From contig DAHVAJ010000026.1 of NCBI GenBank assembly GCA_027314705.1, forward strand, positions 1-64,000: a DNA stretch of 64,000 nt, in the 5' to 3' direction. The translations under genes were made by a program, and so were the position numbers. Source of the stretch: Acidimicrobiaceae bacterium. GTDB lineage: Bacteria > Actinomycetota > Acidimicrobiia > Acidimicrobiales > RAAP-2. Shown here piece by piece: positions 54,318-62,998 of this stretch. The notes under the pieces were generated by a model. It saw only the letters and a list, made by a program, of their open reading frames with translations, ran no database searches and had not been told where the DNA came from. Position 1 is the first letter of the stretch. Every line of letters begins with the position of its first letter.

Positions 54318-54914
54318 TCAGCGGACCCTCTCGTTCAGGGTGTGCCGGACCTCGTCGTGGACGTCCCGGTGGCGGGGGTCCCACAGCGGTGGCAGGCCGG
54401 CCACCACCACGTCGACGTCGGCGAGCAGGTCCGGGACGGGCAGCCACGAGACGGCGATGGTGGCGCGCCGGACGAGGATGCGGACTCCGGCGCGGACCAC
54501 GCCGATCGGTCCGCCGCTGCCATCGTCCACGACGGCGATCCCGAGTGCCGTCTGGTCGGCGGTCCGGCCCTTGGGCCTGCCGTCGAGCAGAGCGAAGTAC
54601 GCGAGCGAGACCAACCCCGAGACCGCGCCGGTGGCCACCAGGCGCACCCCCACACCCGACGTCGCCAGGGTGAACCCGGTGGCGGAGGACGCCGCGCCGT
54701 AGACGAGCAGGGCCACGAGGGCGTGGGGCGGCGGTCCGTAGGGGGGCACCTGCCGGTACGGGGGCCGAGCGGTGCCGGGTGCCGGACCGGACGGGGGAGG
54801 CGGCGGCGCAGGCGCCGGCGACGTGGACGGGACGTCACCGCTCTCGCCGCCACCGCCCGACCCCAGGGCCGGCGCGCCGGCTGTCCCGTCGCGGGGCGGT
54901 GGCTGGTCGCTCAT
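54318..54914 (-). CDS. RDD family membrane protein
   Basis: The 198-aa protein has a Pro/Gly-rich cytoplasmic N-terminus (1-70), three hydrophobic segments and the RDD-type motif DGRPKGRTADQTALGIAVVD between the second and third. A Trp/Pro-rich C-terminus follows. RDD proteins are proposed transporters or stress proteins of unclear function. The ATG at 54914 follows AGGAG by 5 nt. It leads the operon with the propeller lipoprotein and is divergent from marP. Confidence 0.8.
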   Translation of the reverse strand: MSDQPPPRDGTAGAPALGSGGGGESGDVPSTSPAPAPPPPPSGPAPGTARPPYRQVPPYGPPPHALVALLVYGAASSATGFTLATSGVGVRLVATGAVSGLVSLAYFALLDGRPKGRTADQTALGIAVVDDGSGGPIGVVRAGVRILVRRATIAVSWLPVPDLLADVDVVVAGLPPLWDPRHRDVHDEVRHTLNERVR

Positions 54915-55148
54915 CGGGCTCCTCGCAGTCGTCCGGGCGGTGCGGTGCGACCGCCAGTGCCGGGTGCGGCCTTCGGGTGATCTTGCCACGCGGGTTGGCC
55001 GGCGGTGCGCCGCGGGTCCCGTCGAGTCCCGCTGCCCGTCCGCCGGTGACGACCCGTGCCCTCCCGCCTCCGTCTACCGTGCTGAGGTGATCTGCTCCCG
55101 TGTGCCCTGCCCCACCACGGCGGCGCGCGCCGGGCGGGCGGTGGGGCC

Positions 55149-56321
55149 GTGAACCTCGTTGACGTCGTCGTGCTCCTGGTGGTGGTCGTCGCCGCCGTCC
55201 AGGGTTTCCGGTTGGGCGCCGTCGTGCAGGTGTTCTCCCTCGGGGGCTTTCTGGGCGGGCTGTACCTCGGGGCGCTCACCGCCTCGGTGACCGTCCGGTG
55301 GGTGCACACGCCCACGTCCCGTGCCGTGATGGCCATCGCCACCATGCTGGGCGTGGCGGTGGCCTGCGGGGTCGCTGGCCGGGTGGTCGGGTGGGCCCTC
55401 TCCGGGAGGATCCACCGCAGCTTCGCCGGCCCGGTCGATTCCGGTCTGGGCGTGGTGGTGGCCACGGTGGCCGCACTGCTCGCCGTCTGGCTCGTGGCCA
55501 ACACGCTGGTCAACAGTTCCTCGCTCGGCCTCAACGCCGCCCTGTCCAACTCGCGGATCCTCCGCTCCATCGACTCGGTACTCCCCGCGCCACCGTCGGT
55601 CTTCGCCCGGGTGCAGTCCTTCCTCTCCTCCCAGGGGTTCCCGCCCGTCTTCGCCCAGTTGGCCCCGGCCGTGGCCGGACCGGTCACCCTGCCCAGCGAC
55701 GCCGAGCTCCGGGCCGCCGTGCTCCACGCCGGTCCCTCGACCGTCAAGATCGTGGGTGCCGGCTGCGGCCAGATCCAGGAGGGCTCCGGCTTCGTGGCCG
55801 CCCCCGGCGTGGTCGTCACCAACGCACACGTGGTGGCCGGGATCCCCCACCCGAGCGTCTCGGACGCCACCGGCACCTATCCGACCACCGTCCTGCTCTT
55901 CGACCCCTCCTTCGACCTCGCCGTGATGCGGGTGCCGGGCCTCACCGACCCGCCGTTGCCGCTCGACCCGACGACGGTCGGGCGGGGCACCACGGCCGGC
56001 GTGCTCGGGTATCCCGAGGGTGGTCCGTTCACCGCGGTGCCGGCCGGTGTCATGGCCGAGTTCCCGGCCGAGGGCCGCGACATCTACGGGGAAGGCCTCA
56101 CCGTGCGCGACGTCTACCAGATCCAGGCCATCGTCCGACCCGGCAATTCGGGGGGCCCCCTGACCCTGCCCGACGGCCTCGTCGTCGGTGTCGTGTTCTC
56201 GCGCTCGACCACCAACAGCGACGTCGGCTATGCCCTGACCTCCCCGGGCGTGGTCAGCCGGGTGCAGCACGCCCTGTCCGCCACTCACGCGGTGTCCACC
56301 GGGTCGTGCGTGCCGGGGTGA
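55149..56321 (+). CDS. marP: MarP-like membrane serine protease (CvpA + trypsin fold)
   Basis: The 390-aa protein has an N-terminal CvpA-like part with four membrane helices (1-130) and a periplasmic chymotrypsin-like protease (about 190-375). The catalytic triad His227 (TNAHVVAG), Asp256 (FDLAV) and Ser334 (PGNSGGP) matches M. tuberculosis MarP (Rv3671c), which is needed for acid and oxidative stress resistance. GTG 55149 follows GGTGGGG. A disulphide is possible between cysteines near residue 205 and the C-terminal Cys. It is divergent from the RDD gene and upstream of the GH15 gene. Confidence 0.9.
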   Translation: MNLVDVVVLLVVVVAAVQGFRLGAVVQVFSLGGFLGGLYLGALTASVTVRWVHTPTSRAVMAIATMLGVAVACGVAGRVVGWALSGRIHRSFAGPVDSGLGVVVATVAALLAVWLVANTLVNSSSLGLNAALSNSRILRSIDSVLPAPPSVFARVQSFLSSQGFPPVFAQLAPAVAGPVTLPSDAELRAAVLHAGPSTVKIVGAGCGQIQEGSGFVAAPGVVVTNAHVVAGIPHPSVSDATGTYPTTVLLFDPSFDLAVMRVPGLTDPPLPLDPTTVGRGTTAGVLGYPEGGPFTAVPAGVMAEFPAEGRDIYGEGLTVRDVYQIQAIVRPGNSGGPLTLPDGLVVGVVFSRSTTNSDVGYALTSPGVVSRVQHALSATHAVSTGSCVPG

Positions 56322-56398
56322 GCGCCGGCCACCGCCCGCCGGGCGGCCGCCGGGCCCGGCGCACGGCGCGGTCGCGGGCCGCGGGCTAGACAGGGACC

Positions 56399-58765
56399 AT
56401 GGCGCTTCCCATCGAGGACTACGGGATCATCGGTGACCTGCACACCGTCGGCCTGGTCGGGCGGGACGGGTCGATCGACTGGCTCTGTCTCCCCCGGTTC
56501 GACTCCGGTGCCTGCTTCGCCAAGCTCCTCGGCACCGAGGACCACGGGTCCTGGCGCATCGCCCCCAAAGGGGCGGACCGGGCCACCCACCGCCACTACC
56601 GGGGGGACACCCTGGTCCTCGAATCCGAGTTCGTGACCGACGAGGGGACGGTCCGGGTCATCGACTGCATGCCCATCCGCCAGAGCCACCCCGAGGTCGT
56701 CCGTCTGGTCGAGGGGGTGCGGGGACGGGTCACCATGGAGATGACCCTCACCATTCGCTTCGGCTATGGCCAGGTCATTCCATGGGTGCGTCACACCGAC
56801 GGGACCCTCACCGCCGTGGCCGGGCCGGACGGCCTCTCCCTCTGGACCACGGCGCCCACCCGAGGCCTCGACTTCTCGACGGTGGCGGAGTTCACCGTGG
56901 GCGAGGGGCAGACCGTGCCCTTCTCCCTCTCGTGGTTCGCGGCGAACGAGGCACCCCCGCGCCCGGTGGATGCGTTCTACGCCATCAAGGACACCGAGCA
57001 GTGGTGGGAGGAGTGGGCAGGCCAGTGCACCTACGAGGGCGAGTACCGCGACGCCGTGGTGCGCTCCCTCATCACCCTGAAGGCGTTGACCTACGAGCCG
57101 ACGGGAGGCATCGTTGCCGCGGCGACGACATCCCTTCCCGAGACACTCGGTGGCCGCCGAAACTGGGACTACCGCTACTGCTGGCTGCGCGACGCGACCC
57201 TGACGCTCGAGTCGTTGATGCGGGGCGGCTTCTACCAGGAGGCGATGGCCTGGCGTGGCTGGCTCCTGCGGGCCACGGCCGGCGACCCGGCCCAGATGCA
57301 GATCATGTACGGGGCGGCCGGTGAGCGGCGTCTCGACGAGTGGGAGATCGACTGGCTCCCGGGCTACGAGGGGGCGCGGCCGGTACGCATCGGCAATGCC
57401 GCGGCCGGTCAGTACCAGCTCGACGTGTACGGCGAAGTGCTGTCTGCCCTCTACGAGTCGTCCCATCGGGAGGACGACGGTGAGCTCCCGGCATGGGAAC
57501 TACAGCGCTCCCTGATGGAGTTCCTCGCGTCGGGGTGGCGCGAGCCCGACGAGGGGATCTGGGAGGTGCGCGGGCCGCGACGGCACTTCACCCACTCGAA
57601 GGTCATGGCCTGGGTGGCCGTCGACCGAGCCATCCGGACCGCCGAACGGTGCTCGTTCGAGGCCCCCTTCGACCAGTGGAAGGCCCTCCGCAAGGAGATC
57701 CACGACCAGGTCTGCGACCAGGGATTCAACGCGGAGAAGGGGGCATTCACCCAGTACTACGGCTCCGACGCCCTCGATGCCAGTCTGCTCATGATCCCCC
57801 TCACCGGGTTCCTGCCGGCCACCGACCCCCGGGTCCGCGGGACGGTGGAGGCCATCGAGCGGGAGCTGGTCGAGGGTGATTTCGTCCTGCGCTACCGCAC
57901 CCACGACACCGGTGAGGTCGACGGGCTGTCCGGGCGGGAGGGCGCGTTCCTCGCCTGCTCCTTCTGGCTGGCCGACTGCCTGGCCATGCTCGGCCGGCGC
58001 CACGACGCACGCCAGCTCTTCCAGCGCCTGCTCGACCTTCGCAACGACCTCGGCCTGCTGTCCGAGGAGTACGACCCCGTGGCCGGGCGCCTGGTGGGCA
58101 ATTTCCCCCAAGCGTTCTCGCACGTCTCGCTGGTGAACTCGGCGGCCAAGCTCACCGGGCAGGAGAAGCCGTCCCCCGAGCACTTCGTCCTCGGGTTGGC
58201 CCGCCAGGCCAGAAGCGGCGGGCAACCGTCGGGCATGGCCCCCCGCCACATGCGCGGCAACCTCGCCCGGCACCTGGTCGACCCGTCCGGTCCGGGCGGG
58301 GTCGACGAGCTGGCCGAGGGCGCCCGCAGGACGCGCGGCCGGTCGGCACGACGTGCCGGGACGGGGCGCCCCGGCATCGGGGCGCCGACCGGGGCGAAGA
58401 AGGTGGCCACGAAGGCCGCCGCGGCGAAGAAGGTGGCCACGACGGCCGCCGGGGCGCAGACGGTGGCCACGACGGCCGCCGCGGCGAAGAAGGTGGCCAC
58501 GAAGGCCGCCGCGGCGAAGAAGGTGGCCGGCAAGACGACTGCGGCGAAGCAGGTGGCCCCGAAGGCCGCCGCCCGACAACCGGCTGCGAAGGCCGCCCCG
58601 GCCAAGCGGCCGGCCACCCGTCCGGCCCGGAGGACGACCGCCAGTCCGACGGGGCCCAGGACCCGCACCCCGGCCATGAAGACCACGCCCGGACGGGCTG
58701 TCGTCCCGACCGACCCGCACCGTCGGATGGGCACCGGCCCCGTGGACCCGGCGGGCGGGTCGTGA
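56399..58765 (+). CDS. GH15 glucoamylase/trehalase-like enzyme with histone-like tail
   Basis: This 788-aa protein begins with the GH15 pattern: PIEDYGIIGDLHTVGLVGRD, GSIDWLCLPRFDS, then the (alpha/alpha)6 barrel with NWDYRYCWLRDATLTLESL. It also has GFLPATDPRVRGTVEAIE and the C-terminal catalytic region EYDPVAGRLVGNFPQAFSH. Mycobacterial relatives are trehalases, so trehalose or glucan hydrolysis in the cytoplasm is likely; the linkage is not readable. After about residue 625 comes a Lys/Ala/Pro tail with six 10-residue repeats (AKKVATKAAA-like). Typical relatives stop near 600-670 aa. It overlaps the MBL gene by GTGA. Confidence 0.88.
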   Translation: MALPIEDYGIIGDLHTVGLVGRDGSIDWLCLPRFDSGACFAKLLGTEDHGSWRIAPKGADRATHRHYRGDTLVLESEFVTDEGTVRVIDCMPIRQSHPEVVRLVEGVRGRVTMEMTLTIRFGYGQVIPWVRHTDGTLTAVAGPDGLSLWTTAPTRGLDFSTVAEFTVGEGQTVPFSLSWFAANEAPPRPVDAFYAIKDTEQWWEEWAGQCTYEGEYRDAVVRSLITLKALTYEPTGGIVAAATTSLPETLGGRRNWDYRYCWLRDATLTLESLMRGGFYQEAMAWRGWLLRATAGDPAQMQIMYGAAGERRLDEWEIDWLPGYEGARPVRIGNAAAGQYQLDVYGEVLSALYESSHREDDGELPAWELQRSLMEFLASGWREPDEGIWEVRGPRRHFTHSKVMAWVAVDRAIRTAERCSFEAPFDQWKALRKEIHDQVCDQGFNAEKGAFTQYYGSDALDASLLMIPLTGFLPATDPRVRGTVEAIERELVEGDFVLRYRTHDTGEVDGLSGREGAFLACSFWLADCLAMLGRRHDARQLFQRLLDLRNDLGLLSEEYDPVAGRLVGNFPQAFSHVSLVNSAAKLTGQEKPSPEHFVLGLARQARSGGQPSGMAPRHMRGNLARHLVDPSGPGGVDELAEGARRTRGRSARRAGTGRPGIGAPTGAKKVATKAAAAKKVATTAAGAQTVATTAAAAKKVATKAAAAKKVAGKTTAAKQVAPKAAARQPAAKAAPAKRPATRPARRTTASPTGPRTRTPAMKTTPGRAVVPTDPHRRMGTGPVDPAGGS
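58394..58573 (+). repeat. Six 30-bp tandem repeats encoding AKKVATKAAA-type units
   Basis: Six contiguous 30-bp units start at 58394, 58424, 58454, 58484, 58514 and 58544. They are best conserved in the first four and encode residues 666-725 of the GH15 protein. The Lys/Ala decapeptides resemble histone H1 and mycobacterial HupB tails. Confidence 0.9.
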
Positions 58766-59766
58766 GCGGGGACCACCACGGACCTGGCGACCACGCTCGC
58801 CGGGTCGGCGACGGTGACGCGGTCCCGCCCCCCAAGGTGGACCGCATCGCCGACGGCGTGCTCGAGCTCGACACCCTGCTCGGTGGCTGGGAACGGGTGA
58901 CGGCCGGCTACCTGATCGAGGGCGACGCGCCGGTCCTCGTCGAGACGGGCAGTCAGAGCTCGGTCCCCGCGCTCCTCTCCCACCTCGACCACCTCGGCCT
59001 CGGTCCCGCCGACCTGGCCGGGGTGGTCGTCACCCACATCCACCTCGACCACGCCGGTGGGGTGGGTGACGTGGCCCGGGCCTTCCCCGGTGCCACCGTC
59101 TACGTCCATCCGGAGGGTGCCCGCCATCTGGCCGACCCGACCCGGCTCGTGGACTCGGCCGCACGCGTCTACGGGCCACTTCTCGACTCCCTCTACGGCC
59201 GCCTCGACCCGACACCGGCCGAACGGATCCACGTCCTCCAGGACGGCGAGGAGCTCAAGGTGAGCGCCACCCGCGTGCTCACCGCCGTCGACTCCCCCGG
59301 TCACGCCAAGCATCACGTGGGCCTGCACGACTCGCTGAGCGGGGTGCTCTTCGTCGGGGACGCGGTCGGGGTCAAGCTGCCCGATGCCGGCGTGCTGCGC
59401 CCGTCGACCCCGCCCCCCGACTTCGACCTCGACCAGGCCCTCCGCTCCCTGCGGCGGTTCGCCGAGCGCCGGCCGACCGGCCTGGCCCTCGCCCACTACG
59501 GGCTCCTCGCCGACCCGCTCGACGTCCTCGACGAGGCCGACGGGACGCTGCGCCGGTGGGCTGACGTGGCCGAGCGGGCCTGGCGCAACGGCGAGGACAT
59601 CGCCGCTGCCCTGGCCGAGGCGTTCGCCGCCGACCTCGACGGCGTGTCCGGGGTGAACCGGGAGAAGCTCGAGGTCATGAACGGCGTCCATTCGAACGCC
59701 GCCGGCCTCCAGCGGTGGCTGGCCCGCCGGGAGGCTCCCCGGCCGCCTGACGCCGGGGGCGGGTGA
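58762..59766 (+). CDS. Metallo-beta-lactamase-fold hydrolase
   Basis: This 334-aa MBL-fold enzyme has HIHLDHAGG (HxHxDH), VYVHPEGARHL, SPGHAKHHVGL and GDAVGVK, giving a di-metal site. A C-terminal helical region (about 215-330) is unlike ETHE1 and lacks a rhodanese domain. It could act as an esterase, lactonase or glyoxalase II-like enzyme. GTG 58762 overlaps the GH15 stop as GTGA, so the two are translationally coupled. Confidence 0.85.
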   Translation: MSGDHHGPGDHARRVGDGDAVPPPKVDRIADGVLELDTLLGGWERVTAGYLIEGDAPVLVETGSQSSVPALLSHLDHLGLGPADLAGVVVTHIHLDHAGGVGDVARAFPGATVYVHPEGARHLADPTRLVDSAARVYGPLLDSLYGRLDPTPAERIHVLQDGEELKVSATRVLTAVDSPGHAKHHVGLHDSLSGVLFVGDAVGVKLPDAGVLRPSTPPPDFDLDQALRSLRRFAERRPTGLALAHYGLLADPLDVLDEADGTLRRWADVAERAWRNGEDIAAALAEAFAADLDGVSGVNREKLEVMNGVHSNAAGLQRWLARREAPRPPDAGGG

Positions 59767-59962
59767 TCCGACGGGCTCGACCGCCGGCCACGGAGGAACG
59801 ACCGGTGACCGGACGGGCCTGACGGAGCACGCGGCGGTGATCCCGGCACCGGGCCCGACGGATGCCGCCCCGGGCCCTCAGGTCCGGCACCCCGCCGCAG
59901 CGGCCCGCGCCGCGGCGGCCCCGGCGGGTCGGGTCGCACCGCTCCACCTCGGGGTTGCTGCG

Positions 59963-60035
59963 TGCGCCCCGGGGGACTCGAACCACCCAGCCTCCGGATT
60001 AAGAATCCGGTGCTCCACCGTTGAGCTAGGGGCGC
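59963..60035 (-). tRNA. tRNA-Lys (anticodon CTT)
   Basis: On the minus strand a cloverleaf is visible. The acceptor stem GCGCCCC/GGGGCGC has an A discriminator, the D arm is GCTC...GAGC and the anticodon arm CCGGA-TTCTTAA-TCCGG gives CTT. The T arm is GGTGG-TTCGAGT-CCCCC. The T stem has one T-C mismatch in its middle. No CCA is encoded. The gene lies beside lysS, transcribed away from it. Confidence 0.88.
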
Positions 60036-60123
60036 GGAGGCAGCTTAGGCCCGCTCCCCGACCCGCCGACCTCTCGCCGGTGGGGTGTGGTCGCACCCCC
60101 GGGGCCGGCGACGGTTGGACGCC

Positions 60124-60129
60124 TAGACT
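60124..60129 (+). promoter_or_regulatory. Candidate -10 box (TAGACT) for lysS
   Basis: TAGACT fits TANNNT and would start transcription near 60136-60138, where a TTG opens the same frame as lysS. A leaderless start at that TTG is possible, but GTG 60201 is preferred for the protein. Confidence 0.4.
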
Positions 60130-60200
60130 GACCACCCTTGTCCGCCCAACGGGACCCGCGCCGCCGCGCCGACGGCCGTTCGACGAAAGACCACCCGCCC

Positions 60201-61718
60201 GTGACCTCCGACCCCGACAGCCCCGTCGACGAGCAGCCAGGCGCGTACCTCGAGGCCCTGAGCGCGGAGCGGCGGGCCAAGCGGGACGCGCTTGCCGGAC
60301 GGGGCATCGACCCCTACCCGTCCCGCTTCGACCGTACCGACCTGGCCGCCGAACTCCGGGCTCGACACGCCGATCTGGTCCCCGACACCCGCACGGGCCA
60401 GCAGGTCCGGGTGGCCGGGCGCCTCCTGGCCCTGCGCCGCCACGGCAAGTTGACCTTCGGCGAGCTTCACGACGTCTCCGGTCCGATCCAACTCCTGCTC
60501 CAGGAGTCGGCCCTCACCGAGCATGCGACGGCCGTCCTGGACCACCTCGACCTGGGTGACTGGATCGGCGCGGCCGGCGAGGTCGTCACGAGCCGACGCG
60601 GCGAGCTCTCCGTCGACACCACCGAGCTGTGGCTGTTGGCCAAGTCCCTCCGGCCGTTGCCCGACAAGTTCCACGGTCTCGCCGAAACGGACACCCGCTA
60701 CCGCCAGCGGGAGGTCGACCTGCTGGCCAACCCCGAGAGCCGACGGGTCTTCGACGTCCGCTTCAGAGCGGTGGCGGCGATGCGCTCCCTCATGGCCGAG
60801 GAGGGATTCCTCGAAGTCGAGACCCCGATCCTCCAACCCCAGGCCGGTGGGGCCATCGCCCGTCCCTTCCTCACCCATTCGAACGCCCTCGACATCGACC
60901 TGAGCCTGCGGATCGCCCCCGAGCTCTACCTCAAACGGCTGGTGGTGGGGGGGTACGAGCGCGTGTTCGAGCTCGCCCGCAACTTCCGCAACGAGGGTGT
61001 GAGCACCCGCCACAGTCCCGAATTCACGGCCCTCGAGGCCTACCGGGCCTTCGGCGACCTCACCGAGGGGATGGACCTCTCCGAGCGGCTGGTGGTGCGG
61101 GCAGCGGACGTCGCCACCGGGCGACGGGTGTTCAGCGTCGGGGAGCGCACCGTCGATCTCACCCCGCCCTATCCCCGGCGTGACCTCCTCGACCTGCTCG
61201 GGGGGGTCCTCGGGCGGCGGGTCCATCCGACGGACGCGGTCGAGGACCTCCGCGCCCTCTGCACCGAGCACGGCGTCGCCACCCTCCCCGGGTGGGGGCC
61301 GGGGAAGCTGGTCTTCGAGCTCTACGACTCCGTCGTGCTGCCGACGCTCGACGACCCGGTGTTCGTCTGCGGATTCCCCGTCGAAGTGTCGCCCCTGGCC
61401 CGGAGCACGGCCGGCGATCCCACCATGGCCGACCGGTTCGAACTGTGCATCGCAGGCCGGGAGTTCGCCAACGGCTACAGCGAGCTGAACATCCCCGAGG
61501 AGCAGGAGGAACGGTTCCGGGCGACCGCCGCCGCCAAGGCCCAAGGCGATCTCGAGGCCCATCCGGCTGACGCCGCCTTCGTGCGCGCCATCGAGTACGG
61601 CCTGCCGCCCACCTCGGGCATCGGCCTCGGCGTCGACCGCCTGGTCATGCTGCTGGCCGAGGTCGAGGCCATCCGGGACGTCATCCTCTTCCCCATGCTC
61701 CGGCCCGAGGCCGACTGA
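60201..61718 (+). CDS. lysS: Lysyl-tRNA synthetase, class II
   Basis: This 505-aa enzyme charges tRNA-Lys with lysine. The N-terminal OB fold (about 45-140, RVAGRLLALRRHGKLTFGEL) binds the anticodon. The class II core has motif 1 near FLEVETPILQ, motif 2 RNFRNEGVSTRHSPEF (about 259) and motif 3 GIGLGVDRLVMLL (about 472). The YSELNIPEEQ segment fits lysine specificity. GTG 60201 gives the family-like N-terminus; an in-frame TTG at 60138 would add 21 basic residues. A tRNA-Lys gene lies immediately upstream on the other strand. Confidence 0.95.
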   Translation: MTSDPDSPVDEQPGAYLEALSAERRAKRDALAGRGIDPYPSRFDRTDLAAELRARHADLVPDTRTGQQVRVAGRLLALRRHGKLTFGELHDVSGPIQLLLQESALTEHATAVLDHLDLGDWIGAAGEVVTSRRGELSVDTTELWLLAKSLRPLPDKFHGLAETDTRYRQREVDLLANPESRRVFDVRFRAVAAMRSLMAEEGFLEVETPILQPQAGGAIARPFLTHSNALDIDLSLRIAPELYLKRLVVGGYERVFELARNFRNEGVSTRHSPEFTALEAYRAFGDLTEGMDLSERLVVRAADVATGRRVFSVGERTVDLTPPYPRRDLLDLLGGVLGRRVHPTDAVEDLRALCTEHGVATLPGWGPGKLVFELYDSVVLPTLDDPVFVCGFPVEVSPLARSTAGDPTMADRFELCIAGREFANGYSELNIPEEQEERFRATAAAKAQGDLEAHPADAAFVRAIEYGLPPTSGIGLGVDRLVMLLAEVEAIRDVILFPMLRPEAD

Positions 61719-61754
61719 GCGGTCCGCCCCGGTGTGCACCCACCGGTCCGGCCG

Positions 61755-62552
61755 CTACGGTGCGGGCCGCAGTCGGCCGGCGCCGGCCCGGACGCCCGTT
61801 CCTCCCGCCACGCCCCAGTCGGCGATGAGTTCGTAACGGTCGCCGCGCAGACGCGTGATCCGGTATTCGACCGGCTCGGTGCCGGCGTAGACGTTGCGGT
61901 CGACTTCGAGGACGACCTCGTCCGGGTGGAGCCGGAGGAGCTCCCGTTCGCTGCTCGTGGCCGCGGACGGGCGCACGTGCTCGCGGCCGCCGGTGACCCG
62001 GATGCCGCACCGTTCGGCCAGGGCACCGTAGAGCGGGCCCGACGTGAGGTCGCTCTCCAGGAGGGGTGCAGCCCGACCGGCGGGCAGCCACGACCGGTCG
62101 AGGGCCAGGGGTTCGCCGTCGCCCATGCGGAGGCGTTCCACGTAGACCACGTCGTCGGTCGCGGCAAGGCCGAGGTGGCCGGCCACCTGGCCGGCCGGCC
62201 GGCGCTCGAGAGCGCGCACGACGCTCGATTCCGCGACGCCAAGGGTCCGGAGGGTGAGCGCCAGGCTGGAGAACCCGATGCCGTCTTCGAACCGGGCCGG
62301 GTCGACCACGAAGGTCCCCGCGCCCTGGCGGGCCTCGACCAGGCCGGCGTCGCGCAGGGCGCGGATCGCCTGGCGGACCGTGCTCCGGCTCACCCGGTAC
62401 TCGGCCGCAAGCTCGGCCTCGCTGGGGAACCGGCCGGTGAGCTCTCCGTCGGCCATCCGGCGCCGCAGGTCCAGTTCGATCTGCACCCACCCGGGCAGCG
62501 GGTCGGTGCGATCCACGGGCCTCACCCCGCCGCTGCCCGGGCCCGTGTTCAT
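61755..62552 (-). CDS. GntR-family regulator (HutC/UTRA subfamily)
   Basis: The 265-aa regulator has a winged helix (about 22-90) with FPSEAELAAEYRVSRSTVRQ and GLVEARQGAGTFV, then a UTRA ligand-binding domain (about 105-250) with LALDRSWLPA. The ATG at 62552 overlaps the DUF1634 stop as ATGA. As the last gene of the tauE-DUF1634-gntR operon, it probably represses its own promoter at 63838-63870. The effector is unknown. Confidence 0.92.
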   Translation of the reverse strand: MNTGPGSGGVRPVDRTDPLPGWVQIELDLRRRMADGELTGRFPSEAELAAEYRVSRSTVRQAIRALRDAGLVEARQGAGTFVVDPARFEDGIGFSSLALTLRTLGVAESSVVRALERRPAGQVAGHLGLAATDDVVYVERLRMGDGEPLALDRSWLPAGRAAPLLESDLTSGPLYGALAERCGIRVTGGREHVRPSAATSSERELLRLHPDEVVLEVDRNVYAGTEPVEYRITRLRGDRYELIADWGVAGGTGVRAGAGRLRPAP

Positions 62553-62998
62553 CCGCCCGCCCGGCCGAGAAGGAACGAGGTGACCAGTACCGCCAGGACG
62601 GTGCTGGTGATGACCACGAAGGTCCGGTCCCTCTGGTAGACGAAGGTGAAGATGGAGACGGCCACCCGCATGATCGGGGTGAGCAGCAACAAGAGGAGGC
62701 CGAAGGTGATGATGGCCGTCCCGTCGCCGTGCTGAAGACCGACGATGATGCCGCCCAGGGTGTGCGGGTAGGGGTTGGCCCCGTGGACGACGGCGACACG
62801 GATGGCGGACGAGGTCCGGTACGCCGGGTGCTTGACGAAGGAGACGACGAGCCCGACCACCACCACGAGCAGGCTGGTCACCACCCCGACGCGCAACACG
62901 GTCGAGATGATGATCTCCACCTTGCGGACGCGGGCGTCCTCTTCGGACTCGGTGGTGTCGGGAGGCTGCCCGCTCGGCGGTGTCCCGGGCGCGTTCAC
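62549..62998 (-). CDS. DUF1634 membrane protein
   Basis: The 149-aa protein has three hydrophobic segments (about 32-52, 92-112, 122-145) and a DUF1634 pattern. DUF1634 proteins accompany TauE/SafE exporters. The start (GTG 62998) overlaps the exporter stop as GTGA and its own stop overlaps gntR. It probably forms a complex with the exporter. Confidence 0.85.
   Translation of the reverse strand: MNAPGTPPSGQPPDTTESEEDARVRKVEIIISTVLRVGVVTSLLVVVVGLVVSFVKHPAYRTSSAIRVAVVHGANPYPHTLGGIIVGLQHGDGTAIITFGLLLLLLTPIMRVAVSIFTFVYQRDRTFVVITSTVLAVLVTSFLLGRAGG

Noticed and set aside
58394-58573. Possible CRISPR array because of regular 30-bp repeats
   Set aside because: The repeats are contiguous without spacers and in frame with the GH15 gene, so they are coding tandem repeats.
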